Shown here: in pieces, positions 42,983-51,577 of the stretch | Layout: the number at the start of each line of letters is the position of its first letter | Numbering within the stretch: position 1 is the first letter of the stretch | Source: Caenimonas sp. SL110 | GTDB taxonomy: Bacteria > Pseudomonadota > Gammaproteobacteria > Burkholderiales > Burkholderiaceae_C | Reading direction: 5' to 3' | Length of the DNA stretch: 64,000 nucleotides | NCBI RefSeq assembly: GCF_001044395.1 | Contig: NZ_JANU01000068.1 | Coordinates: 1 to 64,000, forward strand | Made by a program: the position numbers and the translations under genes | The notes under the pieces: model-generated | Databases searched by the model: none | Told to the model about the DNA's origin: nothing | Seen by the model: the letters and a program-made list of their open reading frames with translations, nothing else

Positions 42983-44302
42983 TCAGGCCTGGCCGGCCGC
43001 AATACCTTCATTGTCTGATGCGGTCCTGGGCATCGCCAGCACCTTGTCGATGCGCTTGCCGTCCAGGTCAACCACCTCGAACACCCAGTCGCCGCAGTCG
43101 ATGCGCGCAGCCACACCCGGCAGGCTCCCCGATATCGACATCAGCAGACCCGCCACCGTGTTGTATCGGCCGCGATCTTCTTCGGGCAGGTCACGGATTT
43201 CCAGGCGCGCCTTCAGTTCGGCAACCGGCATCAACCCATCGAGCAGCCACGAACCATCTTCGCGCTGGGTGGCCCAGGCCTGCATCTGCGCGCCGGGCTG
43301 CAACTCGCCGGTGATGGCTTCGAGCAGGTCGTGCGGCGTCATCAGGCCCTGCACGACGCCGTACTCATCGACGACAAACACCAGCCGCCCGGCGCGTGCG
43401 CGGAACTGCTCGAGCAACTCCATCCCCGAAAGCGTTTCGGGCACGAACAGCGCGGGGATGGCGAGCGACTCGATCCTGGCGCCGGGCTCGCGTGTCGACG
43501 CACCCAGCAGGCGCGCCACGCTGAGGACACCCACCACATCGTCAAGCGACCCACGGCAGACGGGGTACCAGGAGTGCGGCTCGCCCTCGCCTGCGCGCCG
43601 CAGGCACTCGGCCACGGTGAGTCCGGCTTCCAGCCATTCGATATCGGAGCGCGGCACCATCATGGAGGTGAGCGGCCGGTCGTCCAGGTGAAAGACGTTT
43701 TGCACCATCTGCCGCTCGTGCTGCTCGATCACGCCTGCATCCACGCCTTCTTCGAGGCTGTGCGCGATTTCTTCTTCGGTCATGCCACGCGCCATCGTCG
43801 TATCGATCGGCAGCACCTTGAGCACGGCCTGCGTCGATGCAGACAGCAGCTTGACGAAGGGTCCTGCCGCCCTGGCCAGCCAGCTCATCGGCCGGGACAT
43901 GAGGCGCGCGACGGTCTCCGGGTAGATCTGTCCGATGCGCTTGGGCACCAGCTCGCCGAAGATGATCGTGACGTAAGTGATGATGGTGACGACGATGGCG
44001 GTAGCAACGTACCCCGACGCGCGCTCCCCCATGCCCAGGCCCTGCAACCACATCGCGAGCCCCGCGCTGAAAGCAGCCTCGCCGATGATGCCGTTGAGCA
44101 CGCCGATGGAGGTGATGCCCACCTGCACCGTGGAAAGAAACCGGGTGGGGGTATCGAGCAAACGCAGCGCCGCCGCGGCACCGGCGTCGCCCGCTTCCGA
44201 CAGCCCTTGCAGGCGCGCCTTGCGGCTGGAAGCCAGCGCCATCTCCGACATCGCGAACACGCCGTTGAGCAGCGTGAGCAACGCGATCAGCAGGACTTCC
44301 AT
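42983..44302 (-). CDS. CorC/HlyC-type transporter-like protein (DUF21-CBS-CorC)
   Basis: A 439-residue membrane protein: DUF21 (CNNM) domain with about four hydrophobic segments (1-190; FGELVPKRIG is a hallmark), a CBS pair (about 205-330; MMVPRSDIEWLE, FVVDEYGVVQGLMTPHDLLEAI) and a CorC_HlyC domain (345-430). Relatives (YtfL, PaeA, CorC) are linked to magnesium, cobalt or polyamine efflux; the exact ion is not clear. Its ATG is only 25 bp from the divergent apaH start, so each promoter must overlap the other gene. Confidence 0.88.
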   Translation of the reverse strand: MEVLLIALLTLLNGVFAMSEMALASSRKARLQGLSEAGDAGAAAALRLLDTPTRFLSTVQVGITSIGVLNGIIGEAAFSAGLAMWLQGLGMGERASGYVATAIVVTIITYVTIIFGELVPKRIGQIYPETVARLMSRPMSWLARAAGPFVKLLSASTQAVLKVLPIDTTMARGMTEEEIAHSLEEGVDAGVIEQHERQMVQNVFHLDDRPLTSMMVPRSDIEWLEAGLTVAECLRRAGEGEPHSWYPVCRGSLDDVVGVLSVARLLGASTREPGARIESLAIPALFVPETLSGMELLEQFRARAGRLVFVVDEYGVVQGLMTPHDLLEAITGELQPGAQMQAWATQREDGSWLLDGLMPVAELKARLEIRDLPEEDRGRYNTVAGLLMSISGSLPGVAARIDCGDWVFEVVDLDGKRIDKVLAMPRTASDNEGIAAGQA

Positions 44303-44327
44303 GGATCAGGGTACAGAATGGGACACC

Positions 44328-45155
44328 ATGGGACTTTACTTGATCGGTGATGTGCAGGGCTGCGATGCGCCGCTGGGTCGACTGCTCGACCGCATCGGTT
44401 TTTCGCCAAGCCGCGACACGATTTACCTGCTGGGCGACCTCGTCAATCGTGGCCCGTCTTCGGCGCAGGTCTTGCGCCGCCTGATGAGCTATGGGGATTC
44501 GGCGCGCTGCCTGCTCGGCAACCACGACCTGAGCCTGCTGGCCGTCGCGCACGGCACGCGCGCACCTCATCGCAATGACACGATGGACTCCGTGCTGCTG
44601 GCCCCCGATCGGGGCGACCTGCTCGGCTGGCTCAGGCGCCAGCGGATGGCCATGTACGAACATGGCGTGCTGATGGTGCATGGTGGGGTTCTGCCGCAAT
44701 GGGACGTTTCGCAGACGCTGGCGCTGGCAGCCGAAGTGCAAGCCGTGCTGCGCGGACCGGATCTTGCGCATTTCCTGCCGCGCATGTACGGCAATGAACC
44801 TGTGCAATGGAGCGACGCGCTGGAAGGCGCAGACCGGCTGCGCCTGATCGTGAACGCGCTGACACGGCTGCGGTTCTGTACGGCCGAGGGCGTGGTGGAC
44901 CTGAAAACCTCCGGCGGCCTGCAAGACGCGCCTGAAGGGTTCATGCCGTGGTTCGATGTGCCCGGGCGCAAGACGGCGAACACGCGCATCGCATTCGGGC
45001 ATTGGTCCACGCTGGGGTTCCTCAAGCGCGATGACATCGTGTCGCTCGACACCGGATGCGTCTGGGGCGGGTGCCTGAGCGCGCTCAGGCTGGATGCGTC
45101 AGGCGACGAATTGATCCAGGTTGCGTGCGAGCAATCGCAAGTGCCCGGCGACTAG
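44328..45155 (+). CDS. apaH: Bis(5'-nucleosyl)-tetraphosphatase, symmetrical
   Basis: A 275-residue phosphoesterase of the PPP family that splits diadenosine tetraphosphate (Ap4A) into two ADP. The metal-binding motifs are LIGDVQGCD (GDxHG in the family, here with Gln in place of the His), LLGDLVNRGP and LLGNHDLSLL, and later HGGVLP and GHWSTLG. The His-to-Gln change is at a residue that binds metal in related phosphatases. ATG 44328 (MGLYLIGDV) matches the family N-terminus; an upstream in-frame ATG at 44301 is possible. The usual partners ksgA and apaG are not adjacent. Confidence 0.9.
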   Translation: MGLYLIGDVQGCDAPLGRLLDRIGFSPSRDTIYLLGDLVNRGPSSAQVLRRLMSYGDSARCLLGNHDLSLLAVAHGTRAPHRNDTMDSVLLAPDRGDLLGWLRRQRMAMYEHGVLMVHGGVLPQWDVSQTLALAAEVQAVLRGPDLAHFLPRMYGNEPVQWSDALEGADRLRLIVNALTRLRFCTAEGVVDLKTSGGLQDAPEGFMPWFDVPGRKTANTRIAFGHWSTLGFLKRDDIVSLDTGCVWGGCLSALRLDASGDELIQVACEQSQVPGD

Positions 45156-45182
45156 AGCGCCGGACAGGCGCAAGCCTGGGGC

Positions 45183-46646
45183 TCAGTCCGCCTTGAACAG
45201 AGCAGCGATCTTGCGCTTGGGCTTGATGTTGGCCGACACGCGCGATGAAGCGGGCTTGGCGTTGGCTTCCCAGGCGGGCGCGACTTCGGTGACCGGTGCC
45301 TCGTAGGGCTGGTCGAAGAACGGATCTCGCGGAGCGGCCGCCGGCCTGAAGTCGCGTTGCGGGCGCCTGTCGCGCTCGCCCGTGCTGCGGTCGATACCGC
45401 GCTCGCGGTCACGCGGCACATCGAGTGCATCGCGCGGATCGCCCACTTCGCCGGCCTCGCGCCACGCACGGCGGCCGTCGTTGATGCGACCGCGCGGCTT
45501 GTCCTCGTCGTACTCCATCGCCTCGAGTTCGATCTTTTTCTTGAGCAGCTTTTCGAGGTCGGCAATCAGCCTGGAATCGGTAGCCGACACGAACGTCACG
45601 GCAAGACCCGATGCACCCGCGCGGCCGGTGCGGCCGATGCGGTGCACGTAATCTTCGGCGTTGAATGGCACGTCAAAGTTGAAAACTGCCGGCACGTCCT
45701 TGATATCGAGTCCGCGCGCAGCCACGTCGGTCGCCACCAGCAGGTCGACTTCGCCGGCCTTGAACGCCGCCAATGCTTTCAGTCGCTCGTCCTGGCTCTT
45801 GTCCCCGTGCAGCGCCGTCGTGCGCAGGCCTTCGCGTTCGAGCGAGCGCGCCAGGCGGGCGCAACCGAGCTTGCTGTTGACGAAAACGAAGGCCTGGTTC
45901 AGGCCGCGCTGGCGCACGATCTGCTTGAGGGCGTGGCGCTTTTCCTCGTCGGGCACGCTGAAAAAGTGCTGCTCGACCGTGGAAGCTGTTTCGTTGGGCC
46001 GCGCCACTTCGATGGTGACCGGGTCCTGCAGGTAGCTGCCGGCCAGGCGCTTGATTTCAGGCGAGAACGTCGCCGAAAACAGCAGTGTCGTGCGCTGCTT
46101 GGGCAGGAAGGAAAGGATTCGCTGCAGATCGGGCAGAAAGCCGATGTCGAGCATGCGGTCGGCTTCGTCGAGCACCACATATTCGACCTGGTTGAGCACC
46201 GCGTTCTTGGCTTCGATGTGGTCGAGCAGCCGGCCGGGCGTAGCCACCAGAACCTCGACACCCTTTTTCAACTCAGCCGTCTGCGGCTTCATGTCGATGC
46301 CGCCAAACACCACCGCACTGCGCAGGTTGGTGTACTTGGCGTAGAGCTTGACCTGTTGGGCCACCTGGTCTGCCAGTTCGCGCGTGGGCAGCAGCACCAG
46401 TGCGCGCACCGGATGGCGCGCGGGCGAGGTCGAGGCGTTTTCGTGCTTGAGCATCCGCTGCAGCAGCGGCAGCGAGAACGCCGCGGTCTTGCCGGTGCCG
46501 GTTTGCGCCGCACCCATCACATCCTTGCCCGAGAGCACGACGGGGATCGCCTGCTCCTGGATGGGGGTCATGGTCTCGTAGCCCATTTCGGCTACGGCGC
46601 GGGCCAGCGGCTCGGCCAGCGAAAGGTTGGAGAAGGATGCGGTCAT
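45183..46646 (-). CDS. DEAD-box RNA helicase, RhlE-like
   Basis: A 487-residue ATP-dependent RNA helicase. The Q motif (GYETMTPIQ), Walker A AQTGTGKT (47-54), the DEAD box (160-163), SAT (191-193), and HRIGRTGR with ARGLDI in the second RecA domain are all intact. The C-terminal 110 residues are Arg/Pro-rich and of low complexity, as in RhlE helicases that act in ribosome assembly and RNA decay. No Shine-Dalgarno sequence precedes ATG 46646; instead a perfect 11-bp hairpin occupies the leader (46663-46695). Confidence 0.93.
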   Translation of the reverse strand: MTASFSNLSLAEPLARAVAEMGYETMTPIQEQAIPVVLSGKDVMGAAQTGTGKTAAFSLPLLQRMLKHENASTSPARHPVRALVLLPTRELADQVAQQVKLYAKYTNLRSAVVFGGIDMKPQTAELKKGVEVLVATPGRLLDHIEAKNAVLNQVEYVVLDEADRMLDIGFLPDLQRILSFLPKQRTTLLFSATFSPEIKRLAGSYLQDPVTIEVARPNETASTVEQHFFSVPDEEKRHALKQIVRQRGLNQAFVFVNSKLGCARLARSLEREGLRTTALHGDKSQDERLKALAAFKAGEVDLLVATDVAARGLDIKDVPAVFNFDVPFNAEDYVHRIGRTGRAGASGLAVTFVSATDSRLIADLEKLLKKKIELEAMEYDEDKPRGRINDGRRAWREAGEVGDPRDALDVPRDRERGIDRSTGERDRRPQRDFRPAAAPRDPFFDQPYEAPVTEVAPAWEANAKPASSRVSANIKPKRKIAALFKAD

Positions 46647-46662
46647 CTATGGGGGTGCGAAG

Positions 46663-46695
46663 GGGTGCGACAAGTAACCCGCTATTGTCGCACCC
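46663..46695 (-). promoter_or_regulatory. Perfect hairpin in the leader of the DEAD-box helicase gene
   Basis: GGGTGCGACAA (46663-46673) and TTGTCGCACCC (46685-46695) form an 11-bp perfect stem with an 11-nt loop, ending 17 bp before the start codon. Between stem and ATG there is no purine-rich ribosome site, only CTTCGCACCCCCATAG. The hairpin arm also holds a weak -10-like GACAAT. It could be an RNA switch (for example for the helicase itself) or a protein operator. Confidence 0.5.
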
Positions 46696-46752
46696 ATGGG
46701 GTTACCTGTACGTGACAGGGCACCCCAGCCCCTACAGCCCGCCCAATTGCGG

Positions 46753-47634
46753 TCAGATGTCCCGGGAATTGAAGGTATCGCAGGCCTTGACGCTGCCGGT
46801 CTTCAATCCGGTGGAGAACCACTTCTGGCGCTGGGCGCTGGAGCCGTGGGTAAAGCTCTCGGGCACCACAGCCCCGCCACGCGCGCCCTGCAGGGCATCG
46901 TCACCGATCTTGGCTGCCGCGTTCATGGCTTCTTCGACGTCGCCCTGCTCCAGGATCTGGCGCGCGTTTTGCGCGTGATGCGCCCAGACGCCTGCAAAGC
47001 AATCGGCCTGCAGTTCGAGCCGCACGCTCATCGCGTTGTACTGCGCCTTGCTCGACGAGCTGCGCATCTGGTCCATCTTCTGGGTGATGCCCAACAGGTT
47101 CTGAACGTGGTGGCCGACCTCGTGCGCGATCACGTACGCCTGCGCGAAATCGCCGGGCGCGCCCATGCGCGTCTTGAGCGTTTCGTAGAAGTTCAGGTCG
47201 ATGTACACCTTCTGGTCGCCGGGGCAGTAGAACGGACCCATGGCCGACTGGCCGGTGCCGCAGGCCGTGCCGACAGCGCCGCGAAACAGCACGAGCTTGG
47301 GTTCGCGATAGGTCGCGCCGCCTTCCGTGAACTGTGCCTTCCAGACGTCTTCGGTGTCTGCCAGCACGGTCGAGACGAACTTCGCCATCTTGTCGTCTGC
47401 GGGCGGTGCCTTGGCCGGGCCTTCGTTTTGTACTTGCACGGGTGAGCCGCCACCGGTCAGCACGCCCAGGATCGTGAGGGGATTGATACCGAAGATGGCG
47501 CCGCCCACCAGCGCGATCACGATGGTGCCGATGCCGATGCTGCGGCCGCCCAGGCCAAAGCCACCGCCGCCGCCTCCACCGCTGCCACGCGCGTCTTCCA
47601 CGTTGCTCGATTCCCTGTTGCCTTCCCAGCGCAT
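46753..47634 (-). CDS. Neutral zinc metallopeptidase, YpfJ-like
   Basis: A 293-residue protein with a Gly-rich N-terminus (residues 10-28), one membrane anchor (about 30-60, GIGTIVIALVGGAIFG) and a zinc peptidase-like domain with the motif VIAHEVGHHVQ (HExxH near residue 168) and a third-ligand candidate in ELQADCFAGVWAHH. The call rests on the match to the YpfJ family (Pfam Zn_peptidase); activity has not been shown widely. It reads leftwards towards the helicase gene, 106 bp away, and is divergent from pcp. Confidence 0.85.
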   Translation of the reverse strand: MRWEGNRESSNVEDARGSGGGGGGGFGLGGRSIGIGTIVIALVGGAIFGINPLTILGVLTGGGSPVQVQNEGPAKAPPADDKMAKFVSTVLADTEDVWKAQFTEGGATYREPKLVLFRGAVGTACGTGQSAMGPFYCPGDQKVYIDLNFYETLKTRMGAPGDFAQAYVIAHEVGHHVQNLLGITQKMDQMRSSSSKAQYNAMSVRLELQADCFAGVWAHHAQNARQILEQGDVEEAMNAAAKIGDDALQGARGGAVVPESFTHGSSAQRQKWFSTGLKTGSVKACDTFNSRDI

Positions 47635-47691
47635 GATGTCACTCCTGTTTGAGTCTCGAAGGGCATGGCCCCTCGCGTATAAAGTCGATCC

Positions 47692-48363
47692 ATGGTAGCC
47701 GCAACAGTCCCATCCGTGGGCCGCTTTCCCACCGTCCTGGTAACCGGATTCGAGCCGTTTGGCGGCAGGGAAATCAACCCGAGCTGGATGGCCGTGCAGG
47801 CGCTACACGGGAGAATCGTGGGTGATCACCGCATCATCGGCGCGCAACTGCCCACGGTGTTCGACCAGTCTCTGACATCGCTTCGCGCCCTGCTCCTACA
47901 TCACCGGCCGGACCTGGTTTTGTGCGTGGGCCAGGCCGGCGGACGCGCGGCGCTGTCACTGGAGCGCATTGCGATCAACGTGAACGATGCGCGCATCGCC
48001 GACAACGCCGGCAGCAAGCCGGTGGACACGCCTGTCATCGCTGGAGGACCGGCCGCTTACTTCACGACCCTGCCCATCAAGGCCATGCTGCAAAGCCTGA
48101 TCGATGCCGGCATCAACGCCGAGGTCTCGCAGACGGCAGGTACCTTCGTGTGCAACCATGTCTTCTACGGATTGATGCATGAAGTTGCGACGCAGCCGCG
48201 CTTGCGCCACACGCGCGCGGGGCTGGTGCATGTGCCTTTGCTGCCGTCGCAAGGACAGCCTTCGATGCGGCTCGATGAGATCGTCGAAGGGCTGCGTGTC
48301 GGGGTGGCCTGCGCGCTGGCGACGGTGACGGACATCCGCAAGGGGGCGGGGGCGCTGAACTGA
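47692..48363 (+). CDS. pcp: Pyroglutamyl-peptidase I
   Basis: A 223-residue cysteine peptidase (family C15) that removes N-terminal pyroglutamate from peptides in the cytoplasm. The opening VLVTGFEPFGGREINPSW is diagnostic. The catalytic triad is Glu91 (LSLERIA), Cys154 (GTFVCNHVFYG) and His180 (HVPLLPSQ). Length agrees with the family (about 215). ATG 47692 is 57 bp from the divergent ypfJ-like start. Confidence 0.94.
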   Translation: MVAATVPSVGRFPTVLVTGFEPFGGREINPSWMAVQALHGRIVGDHRIIGAQLPTVFDQSLTSLRALLLHHRPDLVLCVGQAGGRAALSLERIAINVNDARIADNAGSKPVDTPVIAGGPAAYFTTLPIKAMLQSLIDAGINAEVSQTAGTFVCNHVFYGLMHEVATQPRLRHTRAGLVHVPLLPSQGQPSMRLDEIVEGLRVGVACALATVTDIRKGAGALN

Positions 48364-48433
48364 CGCCCCTGTCCTGTCAGTGGTGTTGCGTCCAGTGCCC
48401 ACACGCGCACGGCCTGCGCCCTAGAATCGAAGC

Positions 48434-49285
48434 GTGTCCATCCTCAACGCCGACCTGCATTGCCACTCCGTGGTGTCCGACGGCACGCTGACGCCCGAAG
48501 CACTTGCGGCGCGCGCAGCGGCCAACGGGGTCGAGCTGTGGTCGCTCACCGATCATGATGAGATCTCGGGCCAGCACCGCGCTGCCGCCGCCGCCAGGTC
48601 GCACGGCATGAAGTACCTCACCGGCACCGAAATCTCCGTCACCTTCGCCGACCAGACTGTCCATATCGTGGGCCTGGGCTTCGACCCCGACGACGCTGAC
48701 ATGCTGCACGGGCTCATGGAAACGCGTGGCGGCCGTGAGCAGCGCGCGCGGCAGATGTCCGACAGCCTTGCGCTCGCAGGCGTCAAGGGCGCCTACGAAG
48801 GCGCGATCAAATACGCCGGCAACCCCGAGCTCGTTTCGCGCACCCACTTCGCCCGCTTCCTGGTCGAGTCGGGCGTGTGCAGCGACACCTACGAGGTCTT
48901 TCGCCGCTTCCTGACCGAAGGCAAACCGGGCTACGTCTCGCATCGGTGGGCATCGCTGCGCGCAGCGGTCACCTGGATCACGCGTGCTGGCGGCATGGCG
49001 GTCATCGCGCACCCGGCGCGCTACCGGTTCACGCCCAACGAGGAATACGCCCTGTTCACCGAGTTCAAGGCCCACGGCGGGCAAGGCGTCGAAGTCGTCA
49101 CCGGCAGCCATACCGCAGCCGAGTACGTCACCTATGCCGGCACGGCCAGGGAATTCGGCATGGCCGCATCGCGCGGCAGCGATTTCCACAGCCCCGCCGA
49201 AAGCCGCATCGACCTGGGCCAGCTGCCCTATCTGCAGGGCGAACTCACGCCCGTGTGGGAACTGCTGGCCGACCGCATCCAGTGA
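48434..49285 (+). CDS. PHP-domain phosphatase, RnmA/YciV-like
   Basis: A 283-residue PHP phosphoesterase. The metal ligands show as DLHCHSVVSDGTL near the N-terminus, SLTDHDEISG, TGTEISV, AHPARYRFTP and GSDFHSP near the C-terminus, matching the 3',5'-nucleoside bisphosphate phosphatase / 5'-3' exonuclease RnmA of E. coli, which trims 5' ends of 5S and 23S rRNA and short RNAs. The start is a GTG at 48434. The stop overlaps the GTG of the next gene (GTGA), so the two are cotranslated. Confidence 0.9.
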   Translation: MSILNADLHCHSVVSDGTLTPEALAARAAANGVELWSLTDHDEISGQHRAAAAARSHGMKYLTGTEISVTFADQTVHIVGLGFDPDDADMLHGLMETRGGREQRARQMSDSLALAGVKGAYEGAIKYAGNPELVSRTHFARFLVESGVCSDTYEVFRRFLTEGKPGYVSHRWASLRAAVTWITRAGGMAVIAHPARYRFTPNEEYALFTEFKAHGGQGVEVVTGSHTAAEYVTYAGTAREFGMAASRGSDFHSPAESRIDLGQLPYLQGELTPVWELLADRIQ

Positions 49286-50175
49286 CGGCCGCATCCAGGG
49301 TCCTGGCTGGCGTTGCATTGGTCGTCGCAGCGGGCGCGTGCTTCGCCGCCCTGGACACCACCACCAAGTACATCAGCGCGGCTGTTCCCCTGTTGATGGC
49401 GCTGTGGTTTCGCTATGCATTCCAGGCCATCGCCACGACAGTCGCCGTGCTGCCGGTTCGCGGGCTTTCGGCACTGCGCACCAGGCACCCGAAGTTCCAG
49501 GTGCTGCGCGGCGTGCTGCTGCTGACCAGCAGCCTGTTTGCATTCGCCAGCCTCAAGTACATGCCGGTCGGCGAGTTCACCGCCATCGTCATGATCGCGC
49601 CGCTGGCCATCACGCTGCTCGCGGCGACGGTGCTCAAGGAACACGTCTCTGCCACCCGCTGGGCACTGGTTGCAGGCGGATTCGCCGGCTCGCTCATCAT
49701 CATCCGGCCGGGGGGCGAAGCCTTTCACTGGGCCAGCCTGTTGCCGCTTGGCCTGGTGGGCACCAACGCCTGGTTCCAGGTGCTCACGAGCAAGCTGGCG
49801 CGCACCGAAGACCCGGTCACGATGCACCTCTACACCGGCTGGGTGGGCACCTTGCTCGCAACCGTCGCGCTGCCGTTTGTGTGGACGGACCTGCCGCAGG
49901 GCTGGCTCTGGGCGGCGCTGTGCTTCATGGGGCTGACAGCGACCATCGGCCACTTCATGCTGATCCTGGCCTACCAGCGCGCACCCGCCGCAACGCTCAC
50001 GCCCTACCTGTATTCGCAGATCGGCTTCGCCATGCTCGGCGGCTGGCTGGTCTTTGAACACGTGCCCGATCGCTGGTCGCTCGTGGGCATGGTGACGATT
50101 GCGATCTGCGGCGCTGCCGGTGCATGGTTGACGGTGCGCGAGAGCCGGGTTCGCATCGAACCGGTCGAGCCCTGA
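49282..50175 (+). CDS. EamA/DMT family transporter
   Basis: A 297-residue inner-membrane protein with about ten hydrophobic segments arranged as two EamA domains (about 5-135 and 145-285). Features are ALDTTTKYISAA in TM1, the fifth-segment pattern TAIVMIAPLAITLLAATVLKE and its repeat in the second half. Substrates of the drug/metabolite transporter family vary and cannot be predicted. The GTG start at 49282 overlaps the stop of the PHP gene. Confidence 0.88.
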   Translation: MTAASRVLAGVALVVAAGACFAALDTTTKYISAAVPLLMALWFRYAFQAIATTVAVLPVRGLSALRTRHPKFQVLRGVLLLTSSLFAFASLKYMPVGEFTAIVMIAPLAITLLAATVLKEHVSATRWALVAGGFAGSLIIIRPGGEAFHWASLLPLGLVGTNAWFQVLTSKLARTEDPVTMHLYTGWVGTLLATVALPFVWTDLPQGWLWAALCFMGLTATIGHFMLILAYQRAPAATLTPYLYSQIGFAMLGGWLVFEHVPDRWSLVGMVTIAICGAAGAWLTVRESRVRIEPVEP

Positions 50176-50190
50176 TAAGGTGCGCACCCT

Positions 50191-50826
50191 ATGGCCCAGT
50201 ATTTCGACGTTCATCCCGACAACCCGCAGGCGCGTCTGCTCAAGCAGGCGGTAGGCTTGCTGGAACGCGGCGGCGTGCTCGCCGTGCCGACCGACTCCAG
50301 CTACGCGCTGGCCTGCCACCTCGACGACAAGGTGGCTGCAGACAAGTTGCGCCAGATCCGCAGCGTCGATGAAAAGCATCACCTCACGCTTTTGTGCCGC
50401 GACCTGAGCGAGCTGTCCAACTATGCCCGCGTGGACAACCGCCAATACCGCCTGCTCAAGCTGGCCACGCCCGGCGCGTACACCTTCATCCTGGAGGCGA
50501 CCAAGGAAGTGCCGCGCCGCGTGAGCCATCCGCAGCGCAAGACGATCGGCCTTCGCGTACCCGACCACCGGGTGCTGCAGGAACTGCTGGCCCTGCACGG
50601 TGCGCCGCTGCTGGCCACCACGCTCATACCGCCCAACGAGAGCGAGGCCCTGAACGACGCCTCCGAAATCCGCGAGCGCTACCAGCACCAGCTGGCAGGC
50701 GTCATCGGCGCAGGCGCATGTCCGTCGCAGCCCACCACGGTGATCGACCTCACGCCCATGGGCACGGGCGGCGATGCAGTGGTGGTGCGCGAGGGGCGCG
50801 GCAGCGTGTCGGCACTGGGGTTATGA
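50191..50826 (+). CDS. YciO/TsaC-Sua5 family protein
   Basis: A 211-residue protein of the YrdC fold. ERGGVLAVPTDSSYALAC, the Lys/Arg-rich LLCRDLSELS, PGAYTFILEATKEVPRR and QPTTVIDLT are family motifs. TsaC/Sua5 make threonylcarbamoyl-AMP for tRNA t6A synthesis; the length and the first motif match the paralogue YciO, whose role in vivo is less certain. I cannot tell whether another tsaC exists elsewhere. It belongs to the rightward run PHP-EamA-yciO-M50-trpS, with gaps of 15-45 bp. Confidence 0.85.
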   Translation: MAQYFDVHPDNPQARLLKQAVGLLERGGVLAVPTDSSYALACHLDDKVAADKLRQIRSVDEKHHLTLLCRDLSELSNYARVDNRQYRLLKLATPGAYTFILEATKEVPRRVSHPQRKTIGLRVPDHRVLQELLALHGAPLLATTLIPPNESEALNDASEIRERYQHQLAGVIGAGACPSQPTTVIDLTPMGTGGDAVVVREGRGSVSALGL

Positions 50827-50871
50827 CGGGGGCCGTCACTGGCACGCAGGCGCTCTGAGACAATCAGCCGG

Positions 50872-51546
50872 GTGAATACAACCTCGATGATCCTGACGGT
50901 CCTGATCTACGCCCTGCCGGTGCTCTTTGCAATCACCGTGCACGAGGCGGCTCACGGATACGTCGCACGCTACCTCGGTGACAACACCGCCTATGCCATG
51001 GGCCGCGTCACCCTGAACCCCATCAAGCACATCGACCCCATCGGCACGATCCTGATGCCGCTGCTGCTGTTCTTCGCGACCAAGGGCATGTTCCTGTTCG
51101 GTTACGCCAAGCCGGTGCCGGTGACGTTTCGCAACCTGCGCCACCCCAAGCGCGACATGATCTGGGTCGCGCTGGCCGGTCCTGCCGCCAACCTGATCCA
51201 GGCCCTGCTCTGGGCCATCGCGTACGCCGTGCTGGCATTGACCGGATCGCAGGAGCAGTTCTTTTTGGAGATGTGCAAGGCGGGCGTGCTGGTCAACTTC
51301 GTGATGTGGGCATTCAACCTGTTTCCGCTGCCACCGCTCGATGGGGGCCGCATCCTGGTCGGGCTGCTGCCCTGGAAGGCCGCAGTCGCCGTGAGCAAGG
51401 TGGAGCGTTACGGCTTTTTCATCGTGCTGGCGCTCGTGATGCTGGGCATCGTCGGCGCCTACTGGCTCTGGCCGCTGGTGCAGGCCGGCTATTTCGGCCT
51501 GGACTTGCTGGGCCTGGACACGCCGCTGCCTTCCAGAATTCGCTAG
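50872..51546 (+). CDS. Site-2 protease family M50 membrane metalloprotease
   Basis: A 224-residue membrane protein with four or more hydrophobic segments. The zinc site is His24-Glu25-x-x-His28 (VHEAAHG) in TM1 and the second-ligand motif is FNLFPLPPLDGGRILVG. This is the short group of M50 proteases (YwhC-like) without PDZ domain. The start is GTG 50872. It lies between yciO and trpS in a cotranscribed run; the substrate is unknown. Confidence 0.9.
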   Translation: MNTTSMILTVLIYALPVLFAITVHEAAHGYVARYLGDNTAYAMGRVTLNPIKHIDPIGTILMPLLLFFATKGMFLFGYAKPVPVTFRNLRHPKRDMIWVALAGPAANLIQALLWAIAYAVLALTGSQEQFFLEMCKAGVLVNFVMWAFNLFPLPPLDGGRILVGLLPWKAAVAVSKVERYGFFIVLALVMLGIVGAYWLWPLVQAGYFGLDLLGLDTPLPSRIR

Positions 51547-51577
51547 GCCTTGCAATCGATCACCCGACAGACACCTG

